A DNA stretch of 64,000 nucleotides from an uncultured Mycoplasmatales bacterium (GTDB lineage: Bacteria; Bacillota_I; Bacilli_A; Mycoplasmatales; Mycoplasmoidaceae), in assembly GCA_910578525.1 (NCBI GenBank), contig CAJTRF010000001.1:1-64000 (forward strand). The letters run 5' to 3'. Positions within the stretch are counted from its first letter, which is position 1; each line of letters begins with the position of its first letter. This document shows, piece by piece, positions 21,086 through 34,392 of this stretch. The notes beneath the pieces were generated by a model that worked only from the letters and a program-made list of their open reading frames with translations, ran no database searches and was not told the DNA's origin. The position numbers and the translations under genes are program-made.

Positions 21086-22906
21086 TTAAAATAATTTAGG
21101 AACAGTAGTTCCAATTAAAATTAGGGTAATCATTGTTAACAAGATAATACCTAACGTTTTTCAAGCACCTTTATAGAAATCATTTAATGAAACTTTACAT
21201 AATGAACATCCAGCAACGAATGGGCCTGCTGTTGGTGAGAATAGATTAACAAATCCGTTTGCCAATGAGAACGTTGTAATTGCACCACTAACTGTCAATC
21301 CAGAAGTAGATGTCGCAATCGCAGGACCCATTACAGGGAACACAGTTGATGCAAATCCACTTGTAGATGGAATCAAGAATGAAAGAATAATAAAGATAAC
21401 AAATATTATTAATATTCCTAATTGAGCATTAATATTATTCATCATATTTGATAAACCGCTAACTAATATACTATTAACTCCAGAAGAAGTTAACATCATT
21501 GATAATCCTCTTGCAATAGCAATGATGAATGCAACACCTATAAAGTCTCTTGCACCAGTGAATATGTTTTGTAAAAAGTCTTCTTCACTTTTTCATGTAA
21601 TAATACCAATTATTAATGCAGAAGTAAAGAATAGGAAAGACATTTCAATTAATGATCATCCACCTATACCATGTTCACCTGATCAAATAAATGGCAAGTT
21701 TTCTCTTAACCAATTATTGAATCAAGTAAATCCAGTAAAACCCGGTATTAACCCTTCTCAGTCAATAACCATTAATATCATTAAAAGAAAAGTAAATCCA
21801 AAGATTCACAAAATTGCTTTTCTTTTTGTAGTTAATTGATATTGTTCAGCGTTTCCAATTTTAAAGTGTTTATGATGATCTTCAAATTGTTCATAAACTA
21901 TTGATTTTTTAGGATCTTTTTTAACTCTATATGCATGATAAGTAACACAAGTAATTCCAACAATAACTAACAATGCATATGTTATTATTCTTCATGCAAT
22001 ACCAATGGTTGTTGTCAAACCTTCTACACCAGCTGCTGAAACTGCAGGTGCAATTAAAAATGGGTTAAGAATTGAACCAGCAACTCCTAAACCAGCTCCA
22101 AATAAAATAGTAAATAACGAAGTTAATGCATCAAATCCTGCTGCAAGCATTATTGGAGTAAGAATTAAATAGAATGGTAAAGTTTCTTCACACATACCAA
22201 ATGTTGTTCCACCAATAGAAAAACAAAGCATTAGAACGGGAATAAGGTATATTTCTTTGCCATTCATTTTCTTAATGATTGCTGATATTCCAGCTTCTAT
22301 AGATTTAGATGCATTTACTATTTGTAAAAATGCTCCAATAATTAATAGGAAAATAATTAATTCAGCAGCATCAACAAATCCTTTTAATGGTGACATTAAA
22401 ACGTCAAGGATTCCAGGGACAACACCAGTTATAGTTTCACCATCTACTTCATATGTGATTACACCCTTAGTTAAATAAATAATTCATATAATCAACGCAA
22501 TAGCTAATGTTAAGAAGAAAAGAATAGTGTATGCACTTGGTGCATACGCTTTTTTATTTTTAACTAATTTATTTTCTTTTAATTTATAAATATAAGAGGT
22601 TATTGCGCCAGCAATTGGTATTCATGTTGTATATAAATATGCAATAAATTTTGAATCTTTTAAAATGTTTTTGTTTTTCTTTACATTCAATATAGTGAAT
22701 GTAACAATTAACACAAATGAAACAATTAACAAAAAACATCCAAAAGCTAAATTAGCGTAAAATTTATTTTTATCTCCATTAAATGCACTACTTCAACATG
22801 TGCAACACAATATTAAAAATAATAATGCATATGTAAAAAATAAATTTGATCAAATAATCTTATTTCAATATTTTTTTTCTTTAATAACGTTTTTTGTTTG
22901 TTTCAT
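21086..22906 (-). CDS. YfcC/DcuC-family transporter
   Basis: A 606-residue polytopic membrane protein with about 13 hydrophobic segments. It matches the YfcC group (C4-dicarboxylate anaerobic carrier superfamily) by GITTFGMCEETLPFY-like IGGTTFGMCEETLPFYLI, LGAGLGVAGSILNPF and the conserved C-terminal half with GARDFIGVAFIIAIARG and FLIPSTSGFASTVFPVMGP. The family includes basic amino-acid/peptide and carboxylate carriers; in mollicutes relatives accompany arginine catabolism, but no arcA/arcB is here, so the substrate is undetermined. The N-terminus (about 120 residues) is longer than usual. At least nine Trp are TGA. Confidence 0.82.
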
Positions 22907-22909
22907 ATT

Positions 22910-24442
22910 CTATTCTCATTCTATTGTGCCTGGTGGTTTTTGAGTAATATCATAAACTACACGATTAATGCCTCTAATTTCATTTGTAATTCGAGTTGAT
23001 ATTTTTTGTAAAATATCATAAGGAATTTTTGCAAAATCTGCAGTCATACCATCGATTGAAGTTACTGCACGAATAACAATTACATTTTCATAACTTCGTT
23101 CATCACCTTTAACACCAACAGTTTTTACGTTTGGTAAAACAGTAAAGTATTGTCAAATCGATTTATTTAAACCCGCTTTTGCAATTTCTTCTTGAAGAAT
23201 CCTATCAGATTGTCTTACTAATTCTAGTTTTTCATTAGTAATTTCTCCAAGAGTTCTAATTGCTAAACCAGGTCCTGGGAACGGTTGACGACTAACCATT
23301 TTTTCAGGTAATCCTAGTTTTCTTCCTAGTTCACGAACCTCATCTTTAAATAAGATATTTAAAGGTTCAATCAACTTGAACTTCATATCTTTCGGTAATC
23401 CACCAACGTTATGATGAGATTTAATTGTTTGAGCTGTACTTGTGCCTGATTCGATAACATCAGTGTAAAGTGTACCCTGTGCTAATCATTTAATTCCTTT
23501 TTGTTTGTTAGCATAAGAATCAAACATGTCAATAAATAATTTACCAATTATTTTTCTTTTTCTTTCTGGTTCGGTTACACCTTTTAATTGAGTTAAAAAA
23601 ATCTTTTGAGCATCAATCTTCGTGAACTTGACACCAAAATTGCTGAATGCATCAACAACATCTTGTGCTTCACGATATCTTAACAACCCATGATCTACAA
23701 ATAAACAAGTTAATTGTTTACCTATTGCTTTTGCAATTATAGCAGCAGTTACTGCAGAATCCACTCCACCAGATAATGCACAAATTACTTTATCTTTACC
23801 TACTGTAGCTTTAATTTTAGCAACTTCTTGTTTGATGAAAGAATTCATATTTCATCATTTTTTTGCTTTGCAAATATTAAAGATAAAGTTACTTAATAAA
23901 GTATTGCCTTTCAATGTATGAACTACTTCCGGATGGAATTGTACACCATAAATTTTTTGCTTTTCATTAGAAATAATAGCATATTTACAAGTAGATGATT
24001 TTGCATTATTAACAAACCCTGTAGGAAGTTTTTCAATTTGTGTGCCATGAGACATTCATACTTGTTCAGATTTATTTAAACCTTTGGTTAAAGCACATTG
24101 TTTAATAATGTTAATATTAGTTTTACCATATTCTTTTTTAGAACACGCAACTACTTTACCACCATTCATGTGGGTTGTTAATTGAACACCATAACAAATT
24201 CCTAAAATAGGTAAACCTAACTTAAAAATTCCCTTATCAATTTTAGGAGCACCTTTTGCAAATACAGAATTTGGTCCACCAGAGAAAACAATACCAACAA
24301 TTGATTTGTCTTTTTTAATGTCTGCAGGTTTAATTGAATTAGGAACCAATTCACTATAAACGCCTAAATCTCTTATTCTTCTAACAATTAATTGGTTGTA
24401 TTGACTACCAAAATCAACAACAATAATCTTATTATTTTCCAT
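22910..24442 (-). CDS. guaA: GMP synthase (glutamine-hydrolysing)
   Basis: A 510-residue enzyme that converts XMP, glutamine and ATP to GMP. The class-I glutamine amidotransferase domain (1-about 195) has nucleophile Cys83 in LGICYGVQ and His170/Glu172 in QFHPEV. The PP-loop ATPase has [14 protein letters not shown] (about 222-235). The dimerisation domain ends in KPPGTIEWE, the standard GuaA C-terminus. Seven or more Trp are TGA. The start at 24442 overlaps the guaB end by 11 bp, so the two steps IMP to XMP to GMP are translationally coupled. Confidence 0.96.
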
Positions 24443-25562
24443 GGTAGTTAGGTGCTTTTTCAACAATGTCTAAATCGTGAACATGAGATTCGTTGTAACC
24501 AGAAATAGTAATCTTCACGAATTTAGCCTTCTTCTTTAATTCTTCAATAGTACGAGCGCCAGAATAACCCATACCACTTCTTAATCCTCCTACTAATTGG
24601 TAAAGGATTTTACCAACTGGTCCTTTGTAAGCTAATTTAGCTTCTACACCTTCAGGTACTAATTTAGAAACATCTTGGTTATTTTGGAAGTAACGATCAG
24701 ATGAACCTCTTTTCATAGCAGCCATAGACCCCATACCAACATATGATTTAAATTTTTTACCACCTATTGTAATAATCTTTCCTGGAGCTTCATCTGTTGC
24801 TGCTAACATTTCTCCTAGCATAACTGAATCTGCACCTGCTCCAATAGCTTTTGTAATATCACCAGAATATTTAATACCACCATCTGCAATTACTGGAATG
24901 TGTTTTCTTTTTGCATATGAATACACTTTAGCAACCGCTGTCAATTGAGGTACACCTACACCTGATACAATTCTTGTAGTACAAATAGATCCTGGACCAA
25001 TACCAACTTTTAAACCATCAACACCTGCTTTAATTAAGTGCTTTGCACCAGATACTGTTGCAATGTTTCCAGCAATTAATTGTAATTCTGGAAATTTGGT
25101 TTTAATTTCTTTTACTCTAGAAATAACATTGTAAGAGTCACCGTGTGCACTATCTAAAGAAACTACATCAACCCCAGCAGAAACTAGTGCAGTAACTCTT
25201 GCAATACAATTAGCAGCAATACTAATTGCTGCACCAACAATTAATTTACCCTTATTGTCTACGTTTGCATCTGGATATTTTTTCTTATCAAACTTGAAGT
25301 GTTTAACAGCTTTAATCATTTCAGCTTGTTCCTCAATAGATAAGTTTTTATGAATAAACGCTATTCCTCCAGCTAGCGCCATCGCTATTCCCATATCTTT
25401 TTCACTAACTGTATCCATTGCAGCAGAAATGATAGGAATATTTAATGAGATTTTTTTAGTTAATTTAGTTTTAACGTTAACGTCACGTGGTATTACATCT
25501 GAATAATTAGGAATTAATAGAACATCACCAAACGTTCTTCCATATTGTACATTTTTTAGCAT
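24432..25562 (-). CDS. guaB: IMP dehydrogenase lacking the CBS (Bateman) domain
   Basis: A 376-residue barrel enzyme that oxidises IMP to XMP. Conserved parts: [16 protein letters not shown] (11-25), [31 protein letters not shown], and the catalytic loop [18 protein letters not shown] with Cys194. Typical IMPDH is about 485-500 residues because two CBS motifs interrupt the barrel after strand 2. Here a short linker (about residues 88-105, [19 protein letters not shown]) replaces them. CBS-less IMPDHs are known in a few parasites and Borrelia. There are no Trp codons. TATAAT sits 21 nt upstream of ATG (25584-25589). Confidence 0.95.
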   Translation of the reverse strand: MLKNVQYGRTFGDVLLIPNYSDVIPRDVNVKTKLTKKISLNIPIISAAMDTVSEKDMGIAMALAGGIAFIHKNLSIEEQAEMIKAVKHFKFDKKKYPDANVDNKGKLIVGAAISIAANCIARVTALVSAGVDVVSLDSAHGDSYNVISRVKEIKTKFPELQLIAGNIATVSGAKHLIKAGVDGLKVGIGPGSICTTRIVSGVGVPQLTAVAKVYSYAKRKHIPVIADGGIKYSGDITKAIGAGADSVMLGEMLAATDEAPGKIITIGGKKFKSYVGMGSMAAMKRGSSDRYFQNNQDVSKLVPEGVEAKLAYKGPVGKILYQLVGGLRSGMGYSGARTIEELKKKAKFVKITISGYNESHVHDLDIVEKAPNYHGK

Positions 25563-25619
25563 AAGGGTTATTTAATAAAAATTATTATATATTAAATACT
25601 TAAATAATATATTAAAAGA

Positions 25620-28325
25620 CTATTGGTCTTTAATGGAATTTAAAACTGACTCAAAATTAATTGTTCCATTGCATCCACCTTGAGCAAAAGTGTCTCTTCC
25701 ACCACCACTTCCCTTAGTAATTACATTAAGTTTTTTAACTAGTTCACCTGCATTAAAGTTATTTTCTTGACAAAATTGTTTGTTAGCCATACAAACATAT
25801 TGAGTTTTAGTGTCTAATAAACTTAAAGCAACATAAGCGTGTTGTTTATCCTCGTTAATCAATTCAGTTAATGCTGATGAAATGGTTTTTAAATCTAAAT
25901 TAGTAAATTTATTGATTAAAATTTTAGGAGACTGATCCATAGATTTATATTCTTCTTTAATCATCCTAATGTTATTAGAAGCATTTTGTTTGTTATAAGA
26001 CAAAATTAATTTATTGTAAATACCATTTAACTCATTAAACTTATTTACTAAATCATGATATTCTGCTAAATCATTTTTGTATGAAACTGTAGACAATAAT
26101 TTAGTGTATTGATCATCTTTAATGTTCTTTGAAGATAAATCTTCATTCATTAAATTGATCTTTTGTTGAATTTTGTTAATTTGTTCATCTAAATATTTAG
26201 AAACAGTTTCGTTTGAAGTGATAGCTTCGATTCTGTATAGTCCACCACCTACTGAGAAAAGTTTAGTAATCATAAACTTTTCAATATCTTTAGTATTTTT
26301 AACATGAGTACCACCACATATATCAGTTGTAATGTCTTGCATCTTAACAACTCTTAGTTTACCACCAATCTTCTTATATACGTCTTCAAAGTGTCCTACT
26401 GCATTTTCTTGTTTAGCTTCTTCTAATGTTAACATGTTTATGCAAACAGGTTTATTAGCTTGAATGTAGCTATTTACTTCATCTTCAATTTTCATTAATT
26501 CATCATTTGATAAATGATGATCACATGAAAAATCGAAAGTAACTTTTTCAGGAGATTTAAATGCACCTTCTTGGTTAATATTTTGATCTATTAAAGTTCT
26601 TAAAGCTTTATGTAATAAATGTTCTGTTGAATGGTTTTTAGTAACTAATGAACGATTGTGTTCATTAATTTGTAAATCAGCATGATCATTAAGTTTAATG
26701 CTTGCATTAGCTACATGATGAAAATGTTGACCATTAGGACCTTTAATTACATCATCAACTTTAACTTGATTATTGTTGATAGTAATAATTCCTGTATCAC
26801 AAATTTGACCACCACTTGTGGCATAAAACACAGTGTTATCGAATACTACTCAACCATTACCATTTAATGAATTAACTTGATTAAAATCTTCATCAAACAA
26901 ACCAATAACTAATGCATTATTCAACTTTGTTGAATCATAATCGAATGTTGAAGTTTCTTTATAGTTAAGCAATGTTGCATTTTGTTGCATCATTCCTTTC
27001 ACATCTTTTCTAGATTTAGAAACTTCTTGATGAGTTTTAATCATCTTTGCATACTCTTCTTTATCAATTTTGATATGATGATAGTTCATCATCTCTTCAA
27101 CTAATTCATATGGGAAACCATATGTTTCTGTTAATTTAAAAGCTGTTCTAGCATCAAAGTTTCTGCTATTTAACGCTTTATTAAATAATTCAAAACCATT
27201 GTCAAGAGTTTTATTAAATAAAACTTCTTCTTCTTGTAAAACCTTAATAACTTTATCTCTTGTTTGAGTTAAATAAGGATAAAATTCTTTATTGACATCA
27301 ATCAAAGCATCAACTGTAATTGAAATAAATGATTCTTTGATTTCAAGTCTACGTGCACACACCATAGCACGTCTGATTAATTTTCTTAATACAGAACCAC
27401 GATCTTTTGCAAATGGTAAAGCACCATCTGAAATAGCAAACATATTTGCCTTGATATGATCAACAATTACTATGTAATCATGATTAATTAACTTTTGAGT
27501 TAAATCATTTCCAAAATAAGCATTCATATCATATTGCTTGTTAGTCAATTTACCAATTGCTCTAATAACACTTTGGAATTCATTGGTATCATAATTAGTT
27601 GGGACATCTTGGAAGATACACGCAAATCTTTCTAAACCCGCTCCAGTATCTATATTCTTTCTAGCTAATTCAGTGTAATGATTAGTTCCGTCATTATTGA
27701 ATTGGCTAAACACAATATTTCAAATTTCTACATAACGATCATTTTCGATATCTTCAAAGATTAATTTTTCTCCAAGTTTATTTGGATCGTATTTTTCACC
27801 ACGATCAAAATAAATTTCAGTACAAGGACCACAAGGTCCTTGACCTACATCTCAAAAATTACGATCACGATTACCTTTGATAATTCTATTAGGTGGTACA
27901 CCTAATGAAACTCATTTATTAAAAGCAATTTCATCATCTTCAAAAATAGTAAAATATAGTTTTGATAATGGAATCTCAAAACGTTTAGTTAATAATTCAA
28001 AAGCGAATTCAATAGCTTCTGGTTTAAAATAATCTCCAATAGAGAAGTTACCCATCATTTCAAAGAAAGTATGATGTCTTGCAGTTACACCAACATTGAA
28101 AATATCGTTAGTTCTAATTGACTTTTGAACATTAACTAATCTTTGGCTAGGTGGATTTGATTTTCCTGAAAAATAATCTTTAAGAGTAGCTACTCCAGAG
28201 TTAATTCATAACAATGAAGGATCATTTACAGGAATTAATGACTTTGGCTCTACAAATAAATGATTTTTTTCTTTAAAAAAATCAATTCATATTTCTCTTA
28301 TTTGTTGAGCAGATAGTTTATCCAT
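25620..28325 (-). CDS. alaS: Alanyl-tRNA synthetase
   Basis: A 901-residue class II synthetase. The N-terminal catalytic core has [37 protein letters not shown] and [32 protein letters not shown] is followed by the motif-3 region [22 protein letters not shown]. The editing domain has the zinc ligands [12 protein letters not shown] and CGGTHV (about 700), and the C-Ala region ends [15 protein letters not shown]. Many Trp are TGA in the first 330 residues. TATAAT precedes the ATG by about 10 nt in the fmt-alaS gap, but cotranscription with fmt (20 bp upstream) is also possible. Confidence 0.96.
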
Positions 28326-28345
28326 ATAAGTATTTATTATATTTA

Positions 28346-29275
28346 CTATTTAAAGAAACTTAAAGGCTTAAATATATGATTACCATTAATTAATTGAGAA
28401 ACTTGCATTCTTTTTTTACCAGGTAATTGAATCTCTTTTAGTAATAAACAATTCTTACCTGTTTCTACTAAAATTCCTTGTTTATCAATCATAACTATTT
28501 TTCCAGGACTAGTTGTAGTCTGTTCTACAACTTCTGATTTGTAAATCTTCACATTAAGATTTTCATATGTTGTAAAAGCTGCTGGTTTATCATATAAACC
28601 ACGCAATAGATTATTAATTGAAAAAGCATCTTTTGTTCAATCAATCTTCTCATCTTCATGAGAGATTGTTCTACAAAATGTAGCTTTAGTATCATCTTGT
28701 TTAATTACATTAGATGGGTTAAATAATTTATCAAAATTATTTTTAATCATCTTCACAGATAATTGACTTAGTTTATCATACAAAGATAAATAGTTATCAG
28801 AAGCATCTATTTTTATTTCTTCTTGAAATAAAATATCTCCTGCATCTAATTTGTCAGTAACATAAATAAAACTTACTCCAGTTTTATTTTCTCCATTAAT
28901 CAATGCGCTTTGAATAGGAGATGCTCCTCTATATTTTGGTAATAATGATGGATGAACATTAACTGATTTATATTTAGGTAATTCTAAAATTGAATTCGGA
29001 ATTATTTTTCCATAGGCACATGTAAAAATCAAATCAATATTCATTGATTTAAGTTCTTCATAAATATCAGATAGATGTTCTGGTTGAAATAATTTAAGAT
29101 TATTTTTAAGTGCTAATTCTTTAACAGGACTGTAAATAATCTTATTGTTTCTACCAGAAGGTTTATCACTCCGTGTGATAACAGCAACAATATTAGCATT
29201 AACATCAATTAATGCTTGCAAACAATCTGCTGCTATTTGTGGTGTTCCAATAAAAACTACTGATTTATTACACAT
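28346..29275 (-). CDS. fmt: Methionyl-tRNA formyltransferase
   Basis: A 309-residue enzyme that formylates initiator Met-tRNA. It has VVFIGTPQIAADCL, ITRSDKPSGRNNK, the catalytic segment SVNVHPSLLPKYRGASPIQ (Asn-His, about 105-123) and VSFIYVTDKLDAGDIL with catalytic Asp. The C-terminal OB-fold domain follows IDWTKDAFSINNLLRG; that Trp is TGA. It needs 10-formyl-THF, which links it to the folate genes at 60-61 kb. TATAAT is exactly 6 nt before ATG. Confidence 0.94.
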
Positions 29276-29281
29276 ATCTTT

Positions 29282-29304
29282 ATTATAAAGTTAACATATA
29301 TAAT
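29282..29304. promoter_or_regulatory. Divergent fmt / cutC promoters
   Basis: The minus-strand TATAAT at 29282-29287 is 6 nt before the fmt ATG. The plus-strand TATAAT at 29299-29304 is 11 nt before the cutC ATG. The two -10 boxes are 11 bp apart, so the two polymerase footprints must overlap. Confidence 0.55.
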
Positions 29305-29315
29305 AATTAATAACT

Positions 29316-29936
29316 ATGAGAATCATTAGAGAAGCTTGTGTAGAAACAAAAAAAGAAATAGATTCAGCATATGCAAAAAATGCTGAAAGAATTGAATTGT
29401 GTAGTCATCTAGATCATGGAGGTTATACCCCTACTCCTAGCCTTGTTAAGTACTCAACTAGTTTTAAGAATAGTAATGTGTTGATTATGATAAGAAGAAA
29501 AGATGATAATTTTGTTACTAACAAAAAAGATATGGCAAAATTAATAAAAGATATTAAAGCTTTTGCAAAAAGTAAAATTAAAGGTTATGTCTTTGGTTTA
29601 TTAACAAAAGAAAATAAAGTTGATGTTGAAAATATGAAAAAATTAATGAGCTATGTTCCCGCTAATAAATACGTAGTTTTTCATATGGCTTTTGACTTAA
29701 TTGAAGACAAGAAAGAAGCTATTGATCAATTAACTCAATTGGAAGTTAGAAGAATTCTAACTAAAGGTGGAAATGATATAGCAATGAACAACATTAAATC
29801 TTTAATTGCATTAAAGAAATATGCTCATGAAAAGATTGAATTAGTTGTTGGTGGTAAAGTTTCTGATGACAACTATTTAATAATTAATAAGAAAACTGGA
29901 ATTAATCAATTCCACGGACGTAAGTTAGCTTGTTAA
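29316..29936 (+). CDS. cutC: CutC-family protein (copper homeostasis family)
   Basis: A 206-residue TIM-barrel protein. It has the CutC start REACVETKKEIDSAYAKNAERIELCSHLDHGGYTP, then VLIMIRRKDDNF (family: VMIRPRxGdF), YVFGLLTKENKVD, VFHMAFDLIEDK (family: FHRAFD), RILTKGG and INQFHGRK. The family was tied to copper in E. coli, but that role is disputed and the enzymatic function is unknown. No Trp codons occur. Its stop overlaps the stop of the convergent S-component gene. Confidence 0.85.
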   Translation: MRIIREACVETKKEIDSAYAKNAERIELCSHLDHGGYTPTPSLVKYSTSFKNSNVLIMIRRKDDNFVTNKKDMAKLIKDIKAFAKSKIKGYVFGLLTKENKVDVENMKKLMSYVPANKYVVFHMAFDLIEDKKEAIDQLTQLEVRRILTKGGNDIAMNNIKSLIALKKYAHEKIELVVGGKVSDDNYLIINKKTGINQFHGRKLAC

Positions 29937-30856
29937 TTAGAAAATCATTTATTAACATCTCAACGAGAATTTAAACCATTTAACATATTATCAAATGAAG
30001 GTGTAAGAGCCCAAATTATTCCTACGAATAAAAAACTTTCAAACGGGTCTTTTACTGATTGAATAATAACTTTTGGTATCAAATAAACTATAAGACCATA
30101 TTGTTCAAATTTTGCAGGAAGTTTACCATTCAACGCTCTCAAATATTCAACTGTCGCAATAGGACCTATTGCAAATGAAAAAATTTCCATAAGCAAAACA
30201 ACTAATGTTGTCCCATAAATGAAGAGTAATAAATGAGATTTATTCTCTTTATACGTATGGTATTGGTATACAGTTACAAACTCCATAATGATGATGAATA
30301 GAGCCATCAAACATAAAGCTAATACTTTATAAAAATCATATTTTCCATCAAACTTACCTGCAACATTTCCGGGGTCTGCTCACGACAATAATGCTCCTAA
30401 ACAAATAGCAGCAAACAAGAAATAAATGATTTGTTGTGCAAGTAAATCAATTCAAATTTTTAAATGTTTTGATTGACTTCTTGTTCTATAAACAAATCCA
30501 AAAATTCCTGATATTACACATACACAAGATTCTTGAATTGCATACATTCAAAATCAAATACCACTTGTGAATATTAAATAACACAATGTATCTGTAACTC
30601 ATCCAAAGAAGAAACCAACTACCGGACCAAAATATCATCCTGCTACCATAAGTGGAACTCAAGAAAAAGAAATATTTTGAACAAAGCCAGGTATTGGAAT
30701 GCTTACAATACTAAAAATTAATCTTAATGAAATTAAGATTGCTAAATAAGCCATTAGTTTAGTATTTTTAAAAACACTTAGTGGATAAAGTGGAAATAAA
30801 AAGTTTCAAACTGTGTGTTTTTTAATAGCATTAAATCCACCTTGTTTTGTTTCCAT
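29933..30856 (-). CDS. ECF transporter S component, FolT-like
   Basis: A 307-residue membrane protein. After about 30 residues a typical S-component core appears: MAYLAILISLRLIFSIVSIP, then ISFSWVPLMVAGWYFGPVVG and FFFGWVTDTLCYLIFTSGIW, resembling the FolT pattern (ISFGFLPV...GPxxGxxxGxxxDxL...FxSG). About six hydrophobic segments plus an extended C-terminus follow. It would bind a vitamin and use the shared EcfAAT module (not in this window). Folate is my favoured substrate, since fmt, thyA and folA need it. About ten Trp are TGA. It lies 2 bp after the upstream membrane gene. Confidence 0.7.
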
Positions 30857-30858
30857 AG

Positions 30859-31983
30859 TTAATAACCAAAACCAGTTCCTCTAGACATGTCATCCATATA
30901 TTGTTGAATTAATTGATTAACTTTTGCTTTATCAACTTTTGGATTGAAAACATTACCACAAATAATTACAACTAATGTGATAAAGAAAGTCACCATGGAT
31001 AATACTTCACAAGAAAAGAATCCGTATAGTTCTGCTTTAATATTTTGGTTAGCATTAATCAAATCATTCAAACTATCAAATATTGAAACATGAGAAGTAT
31101 ATTTAATATTAAAACAATCAAATATGTATCAAAATACAAAGAAAAAGATTATGAAATATACCCCCATAAATTCAAACCTATATAAGAGATTTTCATTTAA
31201 ATTTTTCTTTCCATTTACAAATACATTTTTATAGCATACATATGCATAGTAATAGAAACCTGCTCCTAGCAATACATACAAACTTGCAGTTCAAGACAAA
31301 TATGTATATGTTTCTTTACCATCAACAATACCACCATTTTTAAACTGACCTATAGCTAATCCAAAAATTCCAGTCAAGAACACAAATGTTCCTAAAGCTA
31401 GTAAACAAAAGAAGAAAATCTTCTTTATGATAGGAATAATTTTTGGTTTAGAATCATAAACATAAACTCTTCCATTTCTAATATCATCTTTTAACTTGAC
31501 TTGAGCAGACATTTGTAAAAACGGATTGTTAATACCACTTGTTCCTGAAAATTTACCAAAAGGGTTTGAATAAGTATTATTAGTTTGTCTAGGGTTTACA
31601 TCTTCTGTTTTAACTTCTTCTGCTTTAGAACTATCTAATTTGTTTAAAACAGAAATATCTACTTTAAAAATATTTTTTATGTAAATAGATAAATAATTAA
31701 TATCATCTAGTAATTGGAATTTGTCAGAATAATTGATTGTTTCATCAACAACAAAGTTAGATTTTGATAATTCATTAAAACGATCTAACAATTTATTAGG
31801 CAATGTCTCAGAAGATTTATTCTTCTTTTTTAAATAGAAAAGAATATTTAATTCTTTTTTAATAACATTTTTGAATTGTTCATCTGAACTAATTTTGCTT
31901 AAAACATCTTGTCTTTTTGTATGTAAAACAATATCTAGCTCATCTAATAATTTCGTCTCACAAATTTTTGGGTCAAAATCCAT
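30859..31983 (-). CDS. Membrane protein with long cytoplasmic N-terminus, unknown function
   Basis: A 374-residue protein. Residues 1-about 185 are soluble, charged and helical, with an Asn/Gly/Ser-rich stretch at about 130-160. Four hydrophobic segments follow (about 190-213, 233-252, 275-296, 325-347), and it ends MDDMSRGTGFGY. Two Trp are TGA. No family is recognised. It is translationally adjacent to the S-component gene (2 bp), suggesting a shared unit. TATAAT at 31992-31997 is 8 nt from the ATG, another leaderless-type start. Confidence 0.7.
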
Positions 31984-32090
31984 ATTTCTATATTATAGTG
32001 TGTATTAAACTATAAATTAATTTTATACTAAACTCTTAATAATAAGATGCTTTTATTATTACAAGAAATAAAAATAAATTTTATATAACT

Positions 32091-32462
32091 TTATTTCCCC
32101 AACAAATAACCTATATATGTCAATATAACACCAAATACTGTTGTGCCTACAATATAAAGAAAAGCATACAATATTTGCCCATCCTTGAACATCTGAAAAC
32201 ATTCAAAACTAAAGGTAGAGAAAGTAGTTAAACCGCCAAGAAAACCTATTGTAATAAATGTTTTTAATGTTGGATTAAAATTTTGAATCCTATTTAATGA
32301 CAATCCAAATATCAACCCCATAACAAAGCATCCAAATAAATTTACTAATAATGTTGCATAAATTGATTTATTAAATGAACATTGACTTAAATAAGTTAAT
32401 AAATACCTAATTGTAGCTCCAATGCCTCCACCAACAAAAACAGCAAGAATATTGTAAAACAT
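32091..32462 (-). CDS. crcB: Fluoride channel CrcB/Fluc
   Basis: A 123-residue, four-helix membrane protein: GGGIGATIRYLLT (11-23), TLLVNLFGCFVMGLI (37-51) with the pore Asn, and the signature FLGGLTTFSTFSFE (about 73-86). Fluc forms antiparallel dimers exporting fluoride; many bacteria carry two crcB genes, and only this one is visible. No Trp. Start at 32462 because TATAAT (32469-32474) lies 6 nt upstream and a longer frame would begin upstream of that promoter. Confidence 0.92.
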   Translation of the reverse strand: MFYNILAVFVGGGIGATIRYLLTYLSQCSFNKSIYATLLVNLFGCFVMGLIFGLSLNRIQNFNPTLKTFITIGFLGGLTTFSTFSFECFQMFKDGQILYAFLYIVGTTVFGVILTYIGYLLGK

Positions 32463-32610
32463 ATAAACATTATATATTAGTTTGTTTTGCAAACGCGCAA
32501 AGAAACTTAAATAATACAAGCGTTTTTAAATCAACTAATTGCTAATAACAAGATAAATGAAGTCAATATACAAAATTTTATAAATATATAAATATTTATT
32601 CAAGTTTTTA

Positions 32611-32616
32611 TATAAT
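32611..32616 (+). promoter_or_regulatory. Probable promoter of the Type III RM operon
   Basis: TATAAT, preceded by AGTTTT and A/T-rich DNA, in the 239-bp spacer between crcB and mod. The mod ATG is 85 nt further on, preceded by ATAAGGAAAA as Shine-Dalgarno, so unlike many genes here this unit has a real 5' leader. The rest of the spacer shows nothing else. Confidence 0.5.
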
Positions 32617-32701
32617 GGACTATGAATCACTTACAAATTACAATTTGAAATATGAAATAACATAGTTTTAGTAGGTGAAATTTATAAGGAAAATATTAAT
32701 T

Positions 32702-34367
<1,666 letters not shown>

Positions 34368-34392
34368 TTTTGAATTTACCCATCTAGAAATT

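Noticed and set aside
25620-28325. Many conserved genes (alaS, plsY, guaA, res and others) look broken into short pieces by TGA codons.
   Set aside because: TGA falls where the families have Trp and the frame continues with conserved sequence, so this is the mollicute code, not decay.
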